From Dama dama (taxonomy: Eukaryota > Chordata > Mammalia > Artiodactyla > Cervidae): DNA of 64,000 bases. The stretch spans positions 2,418,001 to 2,482,000 of the forward strand of contig NW_026870888.1 in the NCBI RefSeq assembly GCF_033118175.1, given 5' to 3'. Below the pieces are notes generated by a model. That model saw only the letters and a program-made list of their open reading frames with translations. It made no database searches and was not told where the DNA came from. Positions 40,401 to 53,715 of this stretch are shown here, in pieces; positions within the stretch are counted from its first letter, which is position 1; every line of letters begins with the position of its first letter. Both the position numbers and the translations under genes were made by a program.

Positions 40401-41489
40401 GTTTCATGCTCCTCATAATTTTGACAACTTTTGAAGCTCTTCTTATTTTTCACACCTTTTCAGGTTCTTCATGTTTTTCAACACCGCTTCATGCTCCTCC
40501 TATTTTTCACACCTTTTGAAGCTATTCATATTTTTCACACATTTTCAGGCTCTTAATTTTTTTGAACAATGCTTCATGCTCCTCCTGTATTTGAGATCTT
40601 TTAATGCTCCTCATGTATTTCACACCCTTTGTAGCTCTTCATATTTTTTACACCTTTTCAGGCTCTTTATGTTTTTCAACACTGCTTCATGCTCCTCCGA
40701 TTTTTCAGTCCATTCCATGCTCCTCCTATTTTTGACACCTTTTGAAGTTCTTCATATTTTTCACACCGTTTCAGGCTCTTCATGTTTTTGCACACCGCTT
40801 CATGCTCCTCCTATTTTTCAGACTTTTTCATGCTCCTCATATTTTTGAAACATTTTGAAGCTCTTCATATTTTTCACACCTTTTCAGGCTCTTCATGTTT
40901 TTGAACACCACTTCATGCTCCTCCTATTTTTCAGACCGGTTCATGCTCCTCATAATTTTGACACCTTTTGAAGCACTTCATATTTTTCACACGTTTTCAG
41001 GCTCTTCATGTTTTTCAACACCGCTTCATTCTCCTCCTATTTTTCAGACCGTTTCATGCTCCTCATATTTTTGACACCTTTTGAAGCTCTTCATATTTTT
41101 CACTACTTTTCAGGCTCTTCACGTTTTTCAACACCGCTTCATGCTCCTCCTAATTTTCAGACCGTTTCATGCACCTCACGTATTTCACACCTTTTGAAGC
41201 TCTTCATATTTTTCACACCTTTTCAGGCTCTTCATGTTTTTGATCACCGCTTCATGCTTCTCCTTTTTTTCAGACCGTTTCATACTCCTCATATTTTTGA
41301 CACTTTTTGAAGCTCTTCATATATATTACACCTTTTCAGACTCTTCATCTTTTTCAACACCGGTTCATGCTCCTCCTATTTTTCAGAATGTTTCATGCTC
41401 CTCATATTTTTGACACCTTTTGAAACTCTTCATATTTTTCGCACCTTTTCAGGCTCTTCATGATTTTCAAAACCGCTTCATGCTCCTCC

Positions 41490-41730
41490 TATTATTCAGA
41501 CTGTTTCATGCTCCTCATAATTTTGATACCTTTTGAATCTCTTCATATTTTTCACCACTTTTCAGGCTCTTCATGTTTTTGAACACCGCTTCATGCTCCT
41601 CTTATTTTTCAGACCGTTTCATGCTCCTCATATTTTTCATACCGTTTCTTGCTCCTCATATTTTTGACAGCTTTTGAAGCTCTTTTTATTTTTCACACTT
41701 TTAATGCTCTTCATGTTTGTCAACACCGTA
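41490..41730 (+). repeat. Dispersed family B segment with TTTTAATGCT unit, copy 1 of 3
   Basis: A sub-array with CTCATAATTTTGA, CATACCGTTTCTTGCTCC, GCTCTTTTTATTTTTC and CACTTTTAATGCT units recurs at about 43,060-43,270 and 46,100-46,290 in the same order. The third copy lacks the CATACC unit. Confidence 0.75.
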
Positions 41731-43059
41731 TCATGCTCGTCCAATTTTTCAGACCATTTCATGCTCCTCATGTATTTCACACCTTTTGAAGATCTTCATA
41801 TTTTTCCCACCTTTTCATTCTCTTCATGTTTTTGAACACCATTTCATGCTCCTCCTATATTTTAGACCTTTTTATGCTCCTCATATTTTTGACACATATT
41901 GAAGCTCTTCATATTATTCACACCTTTTCATGCTCTTCATATTTTTCAACACCGCTTCATGCTCCTCCTAGTTTTTAGACAGTTTCATGATCCTCCTATT
42001 TTTGACACCTTTTGAAGCTCTTCATCTTTTTCACACCTTTTAGGCTCTTCATGTTTTTCAACACTGTTCATTCTCCTTCTATTTTTCAGACATTTTAATG
42101 CTCCTCATATTTTTGACACATTTTGAAGCTCTTCATATTTTTCACACATTTTCAGGCTCTTCAAGTTTTTCAACACCGCTTCATGCTCCTCCTATTTTTC
42201 AGACCGGTTCATGCTCCTCATAATTTTGACAACTTTTGAAGCTCTTCATATTTTTCACACGTTTTCAGGCTCTTCATGTTTTTCAACACCGCTTCATGCT
42301 CCTCCTATTTTTCAGAGCATTTCATGCTCCTAATATTTTTCACACCTTTTGAAGTTCTTCTTATTTTTCACAACTTTTCAGGCTTTTCATTTTGTTCAAC
42401 ACCTTTTCATGCTCCTCCTATTTTTCAGACCGTTTCATGCTCCTCATATTTTTGACACCTTTTGAAGCTCTTCATATTTTTCACAAATTTTCAGGCTCTT
42501 CAAGTTTTTCAACACCCCTTCATGCTCCTCCTATTTTTCAGACCGTTTCATGCTCCTCATATTTTTGACACCTTTTGAAGCTCTTCATATTTTTCACAAA
42601 TTTTCAGGCTCTTCATGTTTTTAAACACCGCTTCATGCTCCTCCTATTTTTCAGACCGTTTCATGCTCCGCATATTTTTGACACCTTTTGATTCTCTTCA
42701 TAATTTTCACTCCTTTTCAGGCTCTTCATGTTTTTCAACACCGCTTCATGCTGCTCCTATTTTTCAGACCATTTCATGCTCATCTCATTTATGACACCTT
42801 TTGAAGCTCTTCATATTTTTCACACCTTTTGAAGCTCTTCATATTTTTCACACGTTTTCAGGCTCTTCATTTTTTTCAACACCGTTTCATCTTCCTCCTA
42901 TTTTTCAGACCGTTTCATGCTAAACGTATTTTTGACACCTGTTGAAGCTCTTCATATTTTTCACACCTTTTCAGGCTCTTCATGTTTTTCAACACCGCTT
43001 CATGCTCCTCCTATTTTTCAGACCGTTTCATGCTCCTCCTATTTTTCAGACCGTTTCAT

Positions 43060-43270
43060 GCTCCTCATAATTTTGACACCTTTTGAATCTCTTCATATTT
43101 TTCAAACCTTTTCAAGCTCTTCATGTTTTTGAACTCTGCTTCATGCTCCTCTTATTTTTCAGACCGTTCCATGCTCCTCATATTTTTCATACCGTTTCTT
43201 GCTCCTCATATTTTTAACAGCTTTTGAAGCTCTTTTTATTTTTCACACTTTTAATGCTGTTCATGTTTTT
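43060..43270 (+). repeat. Dispersed family B segment with TTTTAATGCT unit, copy 2 of 3
   Basis: Same ordered variant units as 41,490-41,730, including GCTCTTTTTATTTTTC near 43,228. Confidence 0.75.
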
Positions 43271-44094
43271 CAACACCTTTTCATGCTCGTCCTATTTTTC
43301 AGACCGTTTCATGTTCCTCATTTTTTTGACACCTTGTGAAACTCTTTATGTTATTCACAATTTTCATGCTCTTCATGTTTTTCAACAACGTTTCATGCTC
43401 CTCCTATTTTTCATACCGTTTCTTGCTCCTCATATTTTTGACACCTTTTGAAGATCTTTATATTTTTCACACTTTTAATGCTCTGCATATTTTTCAACAC
43501 CGTTTCATGCTTCTCCTTTTTTTCAGACCTTTTTATGCTCCTCATATTTTTGACAACTTTTGAAGTTCTTCATATATTTCACACCTTTTCAGGATCTTCA
43601 TGTTTTTCGAAACCACTTCATGCTCCTCCTATATTTCAGTCCGTTTCATTCTCCTCATATGTTTCACATCTTTTGTAGCTCTTTTTTATTTTTCACACCT
43701 TTTCAGGCTCTTCATTTTTTGGAACACCGTTTCATGCTCCTCCTATTTTTCAGATGTTTCATGCTCCTCATATTTTTGACACCTTTTGAAGCTCTTCATA
43801 TTTTTCACAACTTTTCAGGCTGTTCATGTTTTCAACACGGCTTCATGCTCCTCCTATTTTTTAGTCCGTTTCATGCTCCTCATATTTTTGACACGTTGAA
43901 GCTCTTAATATTTTTCACACCTTTTCAGGCTCTTCATGTTTTTGAACACCATTTCATGCTCCTCCTATTTTTCAGACCGTTTCATTCTCCTACAATTTTT
44001 CGGACAGTGTCGTGCTCCTCATAATTTTGACACCTTTTGAATCTCTTCCTATATTCACACCTTTTCATCCTCTTCATGTTTTTCATCACCGTTT

Positions 44095-44490
44095 CATGCT
44101 CCTCATCTGTTTCATACCTTTTGAAGCTCTTTATATTCTTCACAGTTTTTCAGGCTTTTCATGTTTTTGAACACTGTTTTATGCTCCTCATATTTTTGAC
44201 ACCATTTGAAGCCCTTCATATATTTCACACCTTTTCATGCTGTTCATGTTTTTCAACACCGCTTCGTGCTCCTCCTATTTTTCAGACCATTTCATGCTCC
44301 TCATCTGTTTCACACCCTTTGAAGCTCTTTATATTCTTCACAGTTTTTCAGGCTTTTCATCTTTTTGAACACTGTTTCATGCTGCTCATATTTTTGACAC
44401 CTTTTGAAGCTCTTCATGTATTTCACACCTTTTCAGGCTCTTCATGTATTTCAACACCACTTCCAGCTCCTTCTAATTTACATACAGTTT
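44095..44490 (+). repeat. 198-bp tandem duplication
   Basis: A seven-unit block with CTCATCTGTTTCA and CACAGTTTTTCAGGCTTTTCAT repeats at an offset of 198 bp (44,103 and 44,301). A partial relative is at about 45,314-45,400. Confidence 0.78.
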
Positions 44491-44929
44491 CATGCTGCTC
44501 ATATTTTTGACACCTTTTGAAGCTCTTCATATTTTTCACACCATTTCAGGCTCTTCATGTTTTTCAACACCACTTCATTCTCCTCATATTTTCTAGACCG
44601 TTTATTGCTCCTCATATTTTTCACACCTTTTGAAGCTCTATACATTTATCGCAACTTTTCAGGCTTTTCATGATTTTAACACCGTTTCATGCTACTCATA
44701 TTTTTGACACCTTTTGACGGTCTTCATATATTTCACACCTTTTCAGGCTCTTCATGTTTTTCAACACCGCTTCATCCTCCTCCTATTTTTCAGACCGTTT
44801 CATTCTCCTCACATTTTTGACACCTTTTGAAGCTCTTCATGTTTTTCACTACTTTTCAGGCTCTTCATGTTTTTCAACACCGCTTCATGCTCCTCCAATT
44901 TTTCAGACCGTTTCATGTTCCTCATGATT

Positions 44930-45110
44930 TTCACACCTTTTGAAGCTCCTCATATATTTCACACCTTTTGAAGCTCTTCATGTTTTTCACACCTTTTGAA
45001 GCTCTTCATATGTTTCACACCTTTTCAGGCTCTTCATGTTTTTCAACACCACTTCATACTCCTCCTATTTTTCTGACCGTTTCTTTCTCCTCTCATTTTT
45101 GACACCTTTT
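44930..45110 (+). repeat. Dispersed family B segment, copy 2 of 3
   Basis: The triple TTTTGAAGCTC run with the CTCCTCATATATTTCACACC unit is shared with 39,890-40,065, including the following TTTCTTTCTCCTCTC unit. Confidence 0.75.
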
Positions 45111-45479
45111 TAAGCTCTTCATATATTTCACACCTTTTCAGGCTCTTCATGTTTTTCAACACCATTTCATGCTCCTCCTATTTTTCAGACCGTTCATGCG
45201 ACTAATTTTTTTCACACCTTTTGAAGCACTTCTTATATATCACACCTTTTCAGGCTCTTCATGTTTTTGAACACCGCTTCATGCTCCTCCTATATTTCCG
45301 ACCATTTCATGCTCCTCATCTGTTTCACACCTTTGAAGCTCTTTAAATTCTTCACAGTTTTTCAGGCTTTTCATGATTTTAACACCGTTTCATGCTCCTC
45401 ATATTTTTGACACCTTTTGACGGTCTTCATATATTTCACACCTTTTCAGGCTCTTCATGATTTTCAAGACCGCTTCATG

Positions 45480-45880
45480 CTCCTCCTATTTTTCTGACCG
45501 TTTCTTTCTCCTCTCATTTTTGACACCTTTTGAAGCTCTTCATATTTTTCACACCTTTTGAAGCTCTTCATATTTTTCACACCTTTTCAGGCTCTTCATG
45601 TTTTTCAACACCGCTTCATGCTCCTCCTATTTTTCAGTCCATTACATGTTCCTCATATTTTTGACACCTTTTGAAGCTCTTCATGTTTTTCACATCTTTT
45701 CAGGCTCTTCATGGTTTTGTACACCGCTTAATGCTCCTCCTATTTTTCAGACCATTTCATGCTCCTCATATTTTTGACACCTTTGAAGCTCTTCATATTA
45801 TTCACAGCTTTTCAGGCTCTTCAACTTTTTGAACACCGTTTCATGCTCCTCCCATTATTCAGACTGTTTCATGCTCCTCA
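45480..45880 (+). repeat. Dispersed family B segment, copy 3 of 3
   Basis: Matches 40,020-40,400: the TTTCTTTCTCCTCTC unit, a CAGTCCAT unit ending, a CACATCTTTTCAGG junction and TCAACTTTTTGAACACC occur in the same order. Confidence 0.75.
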
Positions 45881-46099
45881 TATATTATACACATTTTGAA
45901 GCTCTTCATATTTTTCACACATTTTTAGGCTCTTCATATTTTTAAACACAGCTTCATGCTCCTCCTATTTTTCAGATCGTTTCATGCTCCTCATATTTTT
46001 CACACCTTTTGAATCTGTTCATATTTTTTACACCTTTTCAGGCTCTTCATGTTTTACAACAACACTTCATGCTCCTCCTATTATTCAGACTGTTTCATG

Positions 46100-46290
46100 C
46101 TCCTCATAATTTTGACACCTTTTGAATCTGTTCATATTTTTCACACCTTTTCAGGCTCTTCATGTTTTTGAACACCGCTTCATGCTCCTCTTATTTTTCA
46201 GACCGTTTCTTGCTCCTCATATTTTTGACAGCTTTTGAAGCTCTTTTTATTTTTCACACTTTTAATGCTCTTCATGTTTTTCAACACCGT
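46100..46290 (+). repeat. Dispersed family B segment with TTTTAATGCT unit, copy 3 of 3
   Basis: Same ordered variant units as 41,490-41,730, with GCTCTTTTTATTTTTC near 46,240, but shorter by the CATACC unit. Confidence 0.72.
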
Positions 46291-49200
46291 TTCATGCTCG
46301 TCCTATTTTTCAGACCGTTTCATGTTCCTCATATTTTTGACACCATTTGAAGATCTTTAGGTTATTCACAATTTTCATGCTCTTCATGTTTTTCAACAAC
46401 GTTTCATGCTTCTCCTTTTTTTCAGACCGTTTCATGCTCCTCATATTTTTGACACGTTTTGAAGCTCTTCTTATTTTTCACACGTTTTCGGTCTCTTCAT
46501 GTTTTTGAAGACCGTTTCATGCTAATCCTATTTTTCGGTCAGTTTCATGCTCCTCATATTTTGACACCTTTTGAAGCTCTTCATGTTTTTCAACATCGTT
46601 TCATGCTCCTCCTATTTTTCAGACCGATTCATGTTCCTCATATTTTTCACACCTTTTGAAGCTCTTCATATTTTTCACACCTTTTCAGGCTTTTCATATT
46701 TTTAACACCTTTTCAGGCTCTTCATGTTTTTCAACACCGCCTCATGCTCCTCCTATTTTTCAGACCGATTCATGTTCCTCATATTTTTCACACCTTTTGA
46801 AGCTCTTCATATTTTTCACACCTTTTCAGGCTTTTCATGTTTCTAAACACGGCTTCATGCCCCTCATATCTTTCAGACCATTTCATGCTTCTCATATTGC
46901 AGACACCTTTTAAGCTCTTCATATTTTTCACACCTTTTCAGGCTCTTCATGATTTTGAACAGCGTTTCATGCTCCTCTTATTTTTCAGAACCTTTCATGC
47001 TACTCCTGTTTTTGATACGTTTTGAAGCTCTTCATGTTTTTCAAACCGTTTCATGCTCTTCATGTTCTTCAACACCTCCTCATGCTCCTCCTATTTTTCA
47101 GACTGTTTCATGCTCCTCATATTTTTGACACCTTTTGAAGCTCTTCATATTTTTAACGCCTTTTAAGGCTCTTCTTGTTTTTCAACACCGCTTCATGCTT
47201 TCCTATTTTTCAGACCGTTTCATGCTCCTCATATTTTTGACACCTTTTGAATCTCTTCATATTTTTCACACCTTTTCAGGCTCTTCATGTTTTTCAACAC
47301 CGCTTCATTCTCCTCCTATTTTTCAGACCGTTTCATGCTCCTCATATTTTTGACACCTTTTGAAGCTCATCATATTTTTAACACCTTTTCAGGCTCTTCA
47401 TGTTTTTCAACACCGCTTCATGCTCCTCCTATTTTTCAGACTGTTTCATGCTCCTCATATTTTTGACACGTTTTGAAGCCTTTCATGATTTTCACAACTT
47501 TCAGCTCTTCATGTTTTTGAACACCTTTTCATGCTCCTCCTATTTTTCAGACAATTTCATGCTCCTCATATTTTTGACACCTTTTAAGCTCTTCATTATT
47601 TCACACCTTTTCAGGCTCTTCAGGTTTTTGAACACCGCTTCATGCTCCTTCTATTTTTCAGACCGTTTCATACTCGTCATATTTTTGACACGTTTTGAAG
47701 CCCTTCACATTTTTCACATCTTTCAGACTCTTCATGTTTTTGAACAGCGTTTCATGCTCCTCCTATTTTTCACACCATTTCTTGCTCTTCATATTTTTGA
47801 CACCTTTTAAGCTCTTCATATTTTTAACACATTTTCAGGCCCTTCAAGTTTTGGAACACCGCTTCATGCTACACCTATTTTTGACACCTTTTGAAGCTCT
47901 TCATATTTTTCACTCCTTTTCAGACTCTTCATGTTTTTCAACACCGTTTCATGCTCCTCCTATTTTTCAGACTGTTGCATGGTCCTCATATTTTTGACAC
48001 CTTTTAAGCTCTTGATATTTTTCACACCTTTTCAGGCTCTTCACATCTTTCAACACCGATTCATGCTACTCCTATTTTTCAGACCGTTTCATGCTCCTCA
48101 TATTTTTGACACCTTTTGAAGCTCTTCATATTTTTCAAAACTTTTGAAGCTCTTCATATTTTTCATACCTTTTCAGGCTCTTCATAGTTTTCAACACCAC
48201 TTCATGCTCCTCCTATCTTTCAGTTCATTTCATGCTCCTCATATTTTTGACACCTTTTGAAGCTGTTCATATTTTTCACACGTTTTCAGGCTCTTCATGT
48301 GTTTCAACACTGTTTCATGCTCCTCCTATTTTTCAGATCATTTCATGATCCTCATATTTTTGACACCTTTTGAAGCTCTTCTTGTTTTTCAACACCGTTT
48401 CATGCTCCTCCTATTTTGTAGACCGTTTCATGCTCCTCAGTGTTTTCAGACCGTTTCATGCTCCTCATATTTTTGTCACCTTTTGAACCTCTTCATGATT
48501 TTAAACACCGTTTCATGTTCTATCTATTTTTCAGACCGTTTCTGCTCCTCCTACTTTTGAGACCGTTTCATGCTCCTCATATTTTTGACACCTTTTGAAG
48601 CTCTTCATATTTTTCAAAACTTTCACAGCTCTTCATGTTTTTCAACTCCGTTTCATGCTTCTCCGATTGTTCAGACCGTTTCATGCACCCCATATTTTTC
48701 AGTCCATTTCACTCTCCTCATATTTTTGACACCTTTTGACTCTCTTCATATTCTTCACACCTTTTAAGGCACTTCAGGTTTTTCAACACCGTTTCATGCT
48801 CCTCCTAATTTTCAGACCGCTTGAAGCTCCACGTATTTTTGACACATTTTGAAGCTCTTAATATTTTTCACACCTTTTCAGGCTCTTCATGTTTTTCAAC
48901 ACCGTTTCTTGCTCCTCCTAGTTTTCAGACCGTTTCATGCTCCTCATATTTTTAACACCTTTTGACGCTCTTCATATTTTTCACACTCATTCCTGCTCTT
49001 CATGTTTTTCAACACCGTTTCATGCTCCTCCTATTTTTCAGACAGTTTCGTGTTCCGCATATTTTTCAGACCGTTTCATGCTCCTCATATTTTTGACACC
49101 TTTTGAAGCTCTTCATATTTTTCACACGTTTTCAGGCACTTCATGTTTTTCAACACCACTTCATGCTGCTCCTATTTTTCAGACCGTTTCCTGCTCCTCA

Positions 49201-49799
49201 TATTTTTGACACCTTTTGAAGCTCTTCATATATTTCAAACATTTTCAGGCTCTTCTTGGTTTTGAACGCAGCTTCATGTTCCTCATATTTTTCAAATTCT
49301 TTCATGCTCCTCATATTTTTGACACCTTTTGAAGCTGTTCCTATTTTTCACAACTTTTCATGCTCATCATGTTTTTGAACACCGTTTCTTGCTCCTCATA
49401 AATTTCAGACCGTTTCATGCTCCTCATATTTTTGACAACTTTTCAAGCTCTTCATATTTTTCACACCTTTTCATGCTCTTCATATTTTTCAAAACCGTTT
49501 CATGCTCCTCATATTTGTCAGACCGTTTCGTGCTCCTCATAAATTTCAGACCGTTTCATGCTCCTCATAGTTTTGACACCTTTTGAAGCTCTTCATATAT
49601 TTCACACCTTTTCAGGTTCTTCATGTTTTTCACACCTTTTCATGCTCTTCCTATTTTTCGGACCCTTTGAAACTCCTCCTATTTTTGACACGTTTTTAAG
49701 TTCTTCATATTTTTCACACCATTTTAGCTTCTTCATGTTTTTGAACACCGTTTCATGCTCCTCATATTTTTCAGACCGTTTCATGATCCTCATATTTTT
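46291..49799 (+). repeat. Degenerate family B stretch
   Basis: Family B units with many shortened B1 units (TTTTAAGCTC at several places between 46.9 and 48.0 kb) and occasional extra B3/B4 units. I saw no long exact duplication and no gene. The only - strand open frame of note, at 49,602-49,793, is satellite sequence. Confidence 0.82.
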
Positions 49800-50620
49800 G
49801 ACACCATTTGAAGCTCTTCATATATTTCACACATTATCAGGCTCTTCATGTGTTTCACACCTTTTCAGGCTCTTCATGTTTTGCAACACCGCTTCATGCT
49901 CCTCCTATTTTTCAGACCGTTTCATGCTCCTCATATTTTTGACACTTTTGAAGCTCTTCATATATTTCACACCTTTTCAGGCTCCTCATGTTTTTCAACA
50001 CCGCGTCATGCTCCTCCTGTTTTTCAGACCGTTTCATGCTCCTCATATTTTTGACACCTTTTGAAGCTCTTCATATTTTTCACACCTTTTCAGTCTTTTC
50101 ATGTTTTTCAACACCGCTTCATGCTCCTCCTATTTTTCAGACCGTTTCATTCTCATTATATTATTGACAAGTTTTGAAGCTCTTCATATTTTTAACACCT
50201 TTTCAGGCTCTTCATGTTTTTGAAGAACGTTTCATGCTCCTCCTAATCTTCAGAGCTTTTCATGCTCCTCATATTTTTGACACCTTTTGAAGCTCTTCAT
50301 ATTTTGCACACCTTTTCGGGCTCTTCATGTTTTTGAACACCACTTCATGCGCCTCCTATTTTTCAGACCGTTTCATGCTCCTCATATATTTGACACGTTT
50401 TGAAGTTCTTCATATATTTCACAACTTTTCAGGCTCTTCTTTTTTTCAACACCGATTCTTGCTCCTCCTATTTTTCAGACCGTTTCATGCTCTTCATGTT
50501 TTTCAAGACCGTTTCATGCTCCTCCTATTTTTCAGACCGTTTCATGCTCCTCATATTTTTCACACGTTTTGAAGCTCTTCAAATTTTGCACACCTTTTCA
50601 GGCTCTTCATGTTTTTGAAC
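49800..50620 (+). repeat. Left flank copy, related to 61,020-61,830
   Basis: Matches the right flank at an offset of 11,220 bp near 49,850 and 11,333 bp from about 49,980. The change of 113 bp is exactly one family B higher-order repeat. Shared rare units include CACCGCGTCATGC (near 50,000 and 61,333) and GCTCTTCTTTTTTTCAACACC with its one-base-short unit. Confidence 0.8.
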
Positions 50621-50648
50621 ACCGTTTCAGGCTACTCCTATTTGACAC

Positions 50649-51600
50649 CTTTTGAAGCTCTTCATATTTTTCACACCTTTTCATGCTCTTCGTGTTTTCC
50701 AACACCGTTTCATGCTCCTCCTATTTTCAGACTGTTTCATGCTCCTCATATTTTTGACACCTTTTAAGGCTCTTAATGATTTTGAACACCGTTTCATACT
50801 CCTCTTATTTTTCAGACAGTTTCATGCTCCTCATATATTTGACACCTTTTGAAGCTCTTCATATTTTTCACACCTTTTCGGGCTCTTCATGTTTTTGAAC
50901 ACCACTTCATGCACCTCCTATTTTTCAGACCGTTTCATGCTCCTCATATTTTGACACCTTTTTAATCTCTTCATATTTTTCACACCTTTTCATGCTCTTC
51001 ATGTTGTTCAACACCGTTTCATACTCCTCTTATTTTTCAGAATGTTTCATGCTCCTCATATTTTGACACCTTTTGAAGCTCTTCATATTTTTCACATCTT
51101 TTCAGTATCTTCAAGTTTTTGAACACCGTTTCATGCTCCTCCTATTTTTCAGACCGTTTCCTGCTCCTCATATTTTTGACAACCTTTGGAGCTCTTCATA
51201 TTTTTCACACCTTTTCAGGCTCTGCCTGATTTGAACACTCCTTCATGCTCCTCCTATGTTTCAGACCGTTTCATGCTCCTCATATTTTTTCACCTTTTGA
51301 AGCTCTTCATATGTTTCACACATTTTCAGACCCTTCATGTTTTTCAACTCCGCTTTATGCTGCACCTATTTTTCAGAACAGTTTCATGCTCCTCATATTT
51401 TTGACACTTTTTGAACCTCTTCATATTTTTCACACCTTGTCAGGCTCTTCATGTTTTTGAACACCGCTTCATGCTCCACATATTTTTAAGACCTTTTCAT
51501 GCTCCTCATATTTTTCACACATTTTCAGTCTCTTCATGTTTTTCCACACCGTTTCAGGCTGCTCCTATTTTTCAGACCGTTTCATGCTCCTTATATATTT
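50649..51600 (+). repeat. Segment homologous to parts of the 1,434-bp repeat, left
   Basis: Contains the TGTTTTCCAACACC unit, the CTTAATGATTTTGAACACC unit and the CTGAACACTCC-type run found in the 1,434-bp array. It also matches 59,703-60,660 at a constant offset of 9,054 bp. It appears to be a relative lying outside the clean array. Confidence 0.8.
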
Positions 51601-52281
51601 GACACCTTTTGAAGCTCTTCATATTTTTCACTCCTTTTTAGGCTTCGTGTTTTTCAACACCGTTTCATGCTCCTAATATTTTTCAGATCGTTTCATGCTC
51701 CTCATATTTTTGACACCTTTTGAAGCTCTTCATATTTTTCACACCTTTTCAGGCTCTTAATGATTTTGAACACCGTTTCATTTTCCTCCTATTTTTCAGA
51801 CCGTTTCATGCTCCTCATATTTTTGACACCTTTTGAAGCTCTTCATATTTTTCACACCTTTTCAGTATCTTCAAGTTTTTGAACACCGCTTCATGCTCCT
51901 CATATTTTTCACACCTTCTGAAGCTCTTCATATTTTTCACAACTTTTCAGGCTCTTCATGTTTTTGAACACCGTTTCATGCTCCTCCTATTTTTCGTACC
52001 GTTTCATGCTCCTCATATTTTTGCCACTTTTTGAAGCTCTTCATATTTTTCACCCCTGTTCAGTGTCTTAAAGTTTTTGATAATCGCTTTATGCTTCGCA
52101 TATTTTTCACACCTTTTGAAGCGCTTCATATTTTTCACATGTTTTCAGGATCTTCATGTTTTTCAAGACCGTTTCATGCTCCTCCTATTTTTCACACGTT
52201 TTGAAGCTCTTCAAATTTTGCACACCTTTTCAGGCTCTTCATGTTTTTGCACACCGTTTCATGCTACTCCTATTTGACACC
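51601..52281 (+). repeat. Family B units before the 1,434-bp array
   Basis: Ordinary family B units, some resembling 51.0-51.2 kb (the CAGTATCTTCAAG unit near 51,866). They end in a truncated unit TCCTATTTGACACC that immediately precedes the first 1,434-bp copy. No gene. Confidence 0.78.
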
Positions 52282-53715
52282 TTTTGAAGCTCTTCATATT
52301 TTTCACACCTTTTCATGCTCTTCGTGTTTTCCAACACCGTTTCATGCTCCTCATCTTTTCAGACTGTTTCATGCTCCTCATATTTTTGACATCTTTTAAG
52401 GCTCTTAATGATTTTGAACACCGTTTCATACTCCTCTTATTTTTCAGACAGTTTCATGCTCCTCATATATTTGACACCTTTTGAAGCTCTTCATATTTTT
52501 CACACCTTTTCGGGCTCTTCATGTTTTTGAACACCACTTCATGCGCCTCCTATTTTTCAGACCGTTTCATGCTCCTCATATTTTGACACCTTTTTAATCT
52601 CTTCATATTTTTCACACCTTTTCATGCTCTTCATGTTGTTCAACACCGTTTCATACTTCTCTTATTTTTCAGAATGTTTCATGCTCCCCATATTTTGACA
52701 CATTTTGAAGCTCTTCATATTTTTCACACCTTTTCGGGCTCTTCATGTTTTTGAACACCACTTCATGCGCCTCCTATTTTTCAGACCGTTTCATGCTCCT
52801 CATATTTTGACACCTTTTTAATATCTTCATATTTTTCACACCTTTTCATGCTCTTCATGTTGTTCAACACAATTTCATGCTCCTCCTATTTTTCAGACCG
52901 TTTCCTGCTCCTCATATTTTTGACAACCTTTGGAGCTCTTCATATTTTTCACACCTTTTCAGGCTCTGCATGTTTTGAACACTCCTTCATGCTCCTCCTA
53001 TGTTTCAGACCGTTTCATGCTCCTCATATTTTTTCACCTTTTGAAGCTCTTCATATGTTTCACACATTTTCAGACCCTTCATGTTTTTCAACTCCGCTTT
53101 ATGCTGCACCTATTTTTCAGAACAGTTTCATGCTCCTCATATTTTTGACACTTTTTGAACCTCTTCATATTTTTCACACCTTGTCAGGCTCTTCATGTTT
53201 TTGAACACCGCTTCATGCTCCACATATTTTTAAGACCGTTTCATGCTCCTCATATTTTTCACACATTCAGGCTCTTCATGTTTTTGAACACCATTTCATC
53301 CTTCTCATACTTATGACACCTTTTGAAGCTCTTCATGTATTTCACTCCTCTTCAGGCTCTTCGTGGTTTTCAACACCATTACATGCTCCTCCTATTTTTC
53401 AGACCGTTTCATGCTCCTCATATTTTTGACACTTTTGAATCTCTTCATATATTTCACACCTTTCCAGGCTCTTCATGTTTTTCAACACTGCTTCATGCTC
53501 CTCCTATTTTTGAGACCGTATCATGCTCCTCATATTTTTGACACATTTTGAAGCTCTTCATGTTTTTCAACTCCGCTTCATGCTCCTTCTATTTTTGACA
53601 CCTTTTGAAGCTCTTCATATTTTTCACACATTTTCAGGCTCTTCATGTTTTTCAACACCGCTTCATGCTCCTCCTATTTTTCAGACCATGTCATGCTCCT
53701 CATATTTTTGACACC
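52282..53715 (+). repeat. 1,434-bp higher-order repeat, copy 1
   Basis: First of four exact-length copies. Each copy holds about 51 units and an internal 224-bp near-duplication (TTTTCGGGCTC units at 52,508 and 52,732 here). Copy 1 keeps the state TCTTCATATGTTTC (near 53,050) that is also seen in the flanking relatives at 51,308 and 60,360, so it looks closest to the ancestral form. Confidence 0.92.

Noticed and set aside
49602..49793. - strand 63-codon frame rich in K and E
   Set aside because: It is the reverse complement of ordinary family B units. The charged composition simply reflects the purine-rich strand, and the frame is open only because local variants removed the usual TGA in GTGTGA.
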